Source: Paracoccaceae bacterium | GTDB lineage: Bacteria; Pseudomonadota; Alphaproteobacteria; Rhodobacterales; Rhodobacteraceae | Direction of reading: 5' to 3' | Assembly (NCBI GenBank): GCA_026982255.1 | Contig: JALSHL010000305.1 | Coordinates: 1 to 8,319 of the forward strand | DNA: 8,319 nt | Shown: positions 6,869 through 8,319 of the stretch, piece after piece | How the letters are laid out: the number at the start of each line of letters is the position of its first letter | How positions within the stretch are numbered: position 1 is the first letter of the stretch | Made by a program: the position numbers and the translations under genes | Notes under the pieces: generated by a model | The model's database searches: none | Told to the model about the DNA's origin: nothing | The model's input: only the letters and a program-made list of their open reading frames with translations

Positions 6869-8145
6869 CCAATACGCCGAACCTGTCCCTGCCGTATCTG
6901 GCCGCCGCGCAGGCGCAAAAGCATGTCACCGTCAACGAGGCCCTGGGCCTGATCGACGCGCTGGCCCAGATGGCAGTTGTTGCAGTTGGCGCAACAACTC
7001 CGCCCGGCACACCGGCCGAGGGGGAGCGCCACATCATCGGCAGCGGTGCCACCGGCGCATGGTCCGGCTGGGACAACAGCGTCGCGCTGTTTTCCGGCGG
7101 GGCATGGCTGCGCATGATCCCGCAGACCGGCTGGATGGCGTGGGATGTGTCAGCAAGCGAACTTCTTGTCTGGAACGGGTCCGCGTGGAATTCCTTTGTG
7201 CCGAACCTGCAAAACCTCTCCGGTGTCGGTATTGGCACCGCTTCGGACGCCACCAACAAGCTGGCGGTTTCCGCCGCCGCTACCCTGCTCAATCACGCTG
7301 GAAACGGCCACCAGCTCAAAATCAACAAGGCCGCCTCCGGTGACACCGCCAGCCTGCTGTTCCAGACCAACTGGTCCGGGCGTGCCGAGATGGGCACGGC
7401 AGGCAGTGACGATTTTGTCCTCAAGGTCAGCGCCGATGGCAACACGTTCCATGAAGCGATGAAGGCGGACGGCAATACCGGTGCGGCCAGCTTTCCAAAC
7501 GGCATCGATCCCGAGCGCCGCAACATCGGCGGTCTGACCAAAGGCGGGGGCACCGACTGGTGGGGGCCGGTCGACCCGTTCATCGTGAGCTACAGCACCG
7601 GCTCGCAACAGGCCTTGTCGCAAAACCGGATGTATTTCATGGCGTTTTTTGTCGACCGTCCGATCCAGTTGCTTGGCGCGTTCGTGACCCAACACACGGC
7701 TTCCACCACCGCAGGGGCGTTGCTGCGCTGTGGCATCTACAGGCTTGGCGCGCCCAATGGCGACAATTGGGATATCGGCGTGCGGGTGGCGGATTTCGGG
7801 ACGCTGCCGGCGGACGTGGCGGGGCACAAAATCTTCGATCTGGCCACGCCGCAAACCCTGACAAGAGGCTGGTATGTCACCACCATGGGCGTAAGCGGTG
7901 CGGGAGCCTACGCCCGCTATGGCCGCTGGATGACGCCCGGCCTGACTCGATACTACCCGCACAGTAGCGGCACCAACGCCTATCCCCGCGTCGTTGCCCC
8001 GCAGGTCTACCTCTATGAAAACGGCAGCAACGCCGAGATCACCGGTGGCTTGCCTGCCGCTTGGACCGGCAACCCCGTCAGCACCATGACCTCGACCAAC
8101 AACTGGGTCTACCAGATGGTGTTCCCGAAGTGGCGCGAAGTCTGA
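6865..8145 (+). CDS. DUF2793 family tail fibre/receptor-binding-like protein
   Basis: A 426-residue protein whose first 110 or so residues are a clear DUF2793 domain: NLSLPYLAAAQAQKHVTVNE, LIDALAQMAV, EGERHIIG, AWSGWDNSVALFSGGAWLRM, and GWMAWDVSASELLVWNG. Residues 115-215 look like a fibre shaft (GIGTASDATNKLAVS, LLFQTNWSGRAEMG, DDFVLKVSADGN, then GAASFPNGI). Residues 235-426 are beta-rich, aromatic and Gly/Ser/Asn-rich; the GIYRLGAPNG...GTLPAD...TLTRGWYVTT pattern resembles receptor-binding tip modules of other phage fibres, a similarity of style rather than an identified family. Virion attachment through the N-terminus and host recognition through the C-terminus is inference. The ATG overlaps the megatron stop, with AAGGA at 6854-6858 six bases upstream, so it is translated as part of the tail operon. 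A perfect 9-base hairpin lies near the start of the gene. Confidence 0.87.
   Translation: MTNTPNLSLPYLAAAQAQKHVTVNEALGLIDALAQMAVVAVGATTPPGTPAEGERHIIGSGATGAWSGWDNSVALFSGGAWLRMIPQTGWMAWDVSASELLVWNGSAWNSFVPNLQNLSGVGIGTASDATNKLAVSAAATLLNHAGNGHQLKINKAASGDTASLLFQTNWSGRAEMGTAGSDDFVLKVSADGNTFHEAMKADGNTGAASFPNGIDPERRNIGGLTKGGGTDWWGPVDPFIVSYSTGSQQALSQNRMYFMAFFVDRPIQLLGAFVTQHTASTTAGALLRCGIYRLGAPNGDNWDIGVRVADFGTLPADVAGHKIFDLATPQTLTRGWYVTTMGVSGAGAYARYGRWMTPGLTRYYPHSSGTNAYPRVVAPQVYLYENGSNAEITGGLPAAWTGNPVSTMTSTNNWVYQMVFPKWREV
6975..6999 (+). other. Perfect 9-base inverted repeat within the DUF2793 coding region
   Basis: AGTTGTTGC (6975-6983) and GCAACAACT (6991-6999) are exact reverse complements around the 7-base loop AGTTGGC, about 110 bases into the gene. 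They encode part of AVVAVGATT. No T-run follows, so it is not a classic terminator. As mRNA it could form a modest hairpin; any regulatory role is speculative. Confidence 0.5.
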
Positions 8146-8161
8146 ACCACCTCGAATAAAC

Positions 8162-8166
8162 AGGAG
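8162..8166 (+). promoter_or_regulatory. Ribosome-binding site of the DUF6127-like gene
   Basis: AGGAG ends 5 bases before the ATG at 8172, in the 26-base gap after the DUF2793 stop. It is the strongest Shine-Dalgarno match in the window and supports this start even though the gene is cut by the window end. Confidence 0.7.
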
Positions 8167-8171
8167 AAAAT

Positions 8172-8319
8172 ATGACCCCGCCCAAACTTGAAGCGGGCTT
8201 TGTGCGCATGCCCGAGGACGAATTCGAAGCCATGCTGGCCCGTGCTGCCGAACAGGGCGCACGCCGAGCCCTGGCCGATGTTGGTCTCGACGGTCCCGAA
8301 GCCGCCATCGACATCCACG
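8172..8319 (+). CDS. DUF6127-like small protein, N-terminal part (3' end outside window)
   Basis: The first 49 codons of a gene that runs off the window are visible. The start MTPPKLEAGFVRMPEDEFEA leads into MLARAAEQGARRALADVGLD and ends GPEAAIDIH. From memory this matches the DUF6127 family, small proteins found after DUF2793 or tail-tip genes in alphaproteobacterial prophages. Those typically continue with a DIR-L-L region and a single C-terminal hydrophobic helix, which cannot be seen here. The visible part is charged and amphipathic with no signal peptide. If the usual membrane helix is present beyond the window, a role in lysis or at the membrane is possible, but that is speculation. The strong AGGAG fixes the start, and the 26-base gap suggests the gene belongs to the same transcript. 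Confidence 0.72.
   Translation, partial: MTPPKLEAGFVRMPEDEFEAMLARAAEQGARRALADVGLDGPEAAIDIH

Noticed and set aside
7150..8262. A 370-codon open frame on the minus strand opposite the DUF2793 gene
   Set aside because: It is antisense to the DUF2793 gene, crosses the start of the DUF6127-like gene, and shows no family motif.

Overview
This window is the distal-tail part of a siphovirus-type tail operon from an alphaproteobacterium, either a prophage or a gene transfer agent (GTA)-like element. All genes are on the + strand. The order is tape measure C-terminus, DUF2460 distal tail protein, DUF2163 hub, NlpC/P60 cell-wall peptidase, a giant TIM-barrel 'megatron' tail-tip protein, a DUF2793 fibre-like protein, and the start of a small DUF6127-like protein. 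The first five families appear in the same order as orfg11 to orfg15 of the Rhodobacter capsulatus GTA (RcGTA). GC content looks to be about 62% by eye. A palindromic intergenic repeat of a kind common in Rhizobiales (Hyphomicrobiales) genomes lies at 886-910, so I favour a rhizobial-type host such as the Mesorhizobium/Hoeflea/Devosia sphere. The genus cannot be fixed from this sequence.

Layout: 1-878 tape measure (5' end outside the window); 879-939 a 61-base gap, the largest in the window, holding the palindrome and a ribosome-binding site; 940-1566 DUF2460; 1563-2447 DUF2163 hub; 2444-2938 peptidase; 2942-6868 megatron; 6865-8145 DUF2793 protein; 8146-8171 a short gap with a strong ribosome-binding site; 8172 onward the DUF6127-like gene, cut by the window end. 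Three junctions are ATGA stop/start overlaps and one is a 3-base gap, as expected for one translationally coupled mRNA. No promoter, terminator, tRNA, integrase, attachment site or CRISPR array is visible. No stretch over 300 bases lacks a gene.

How the parts work together, by homology to RcGTA and lambda-type tails: the tape measure sets tail length and fills the tube. The distal tail protein closes the tube and joins it to the hub. The hub, which carries a four-cysteine pattern suggesting an iron-sulfur cluster, joins to the megatron. The peptidase locally opens peptidoglycan during DNA entry. The megatron and the DUF2793 protein form the tip that meets the cell surface. I found no wholly new system. 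The points most worth a second look are the rhizobial palindrome inside the operon, the cysteine pattern in the hub, a duplicated His/Ser/Arg-rich insertion beside the peptidase active site, the conserved acidic pair in the TIM barrel, and the near absence of GANTC (CcrM) sites.
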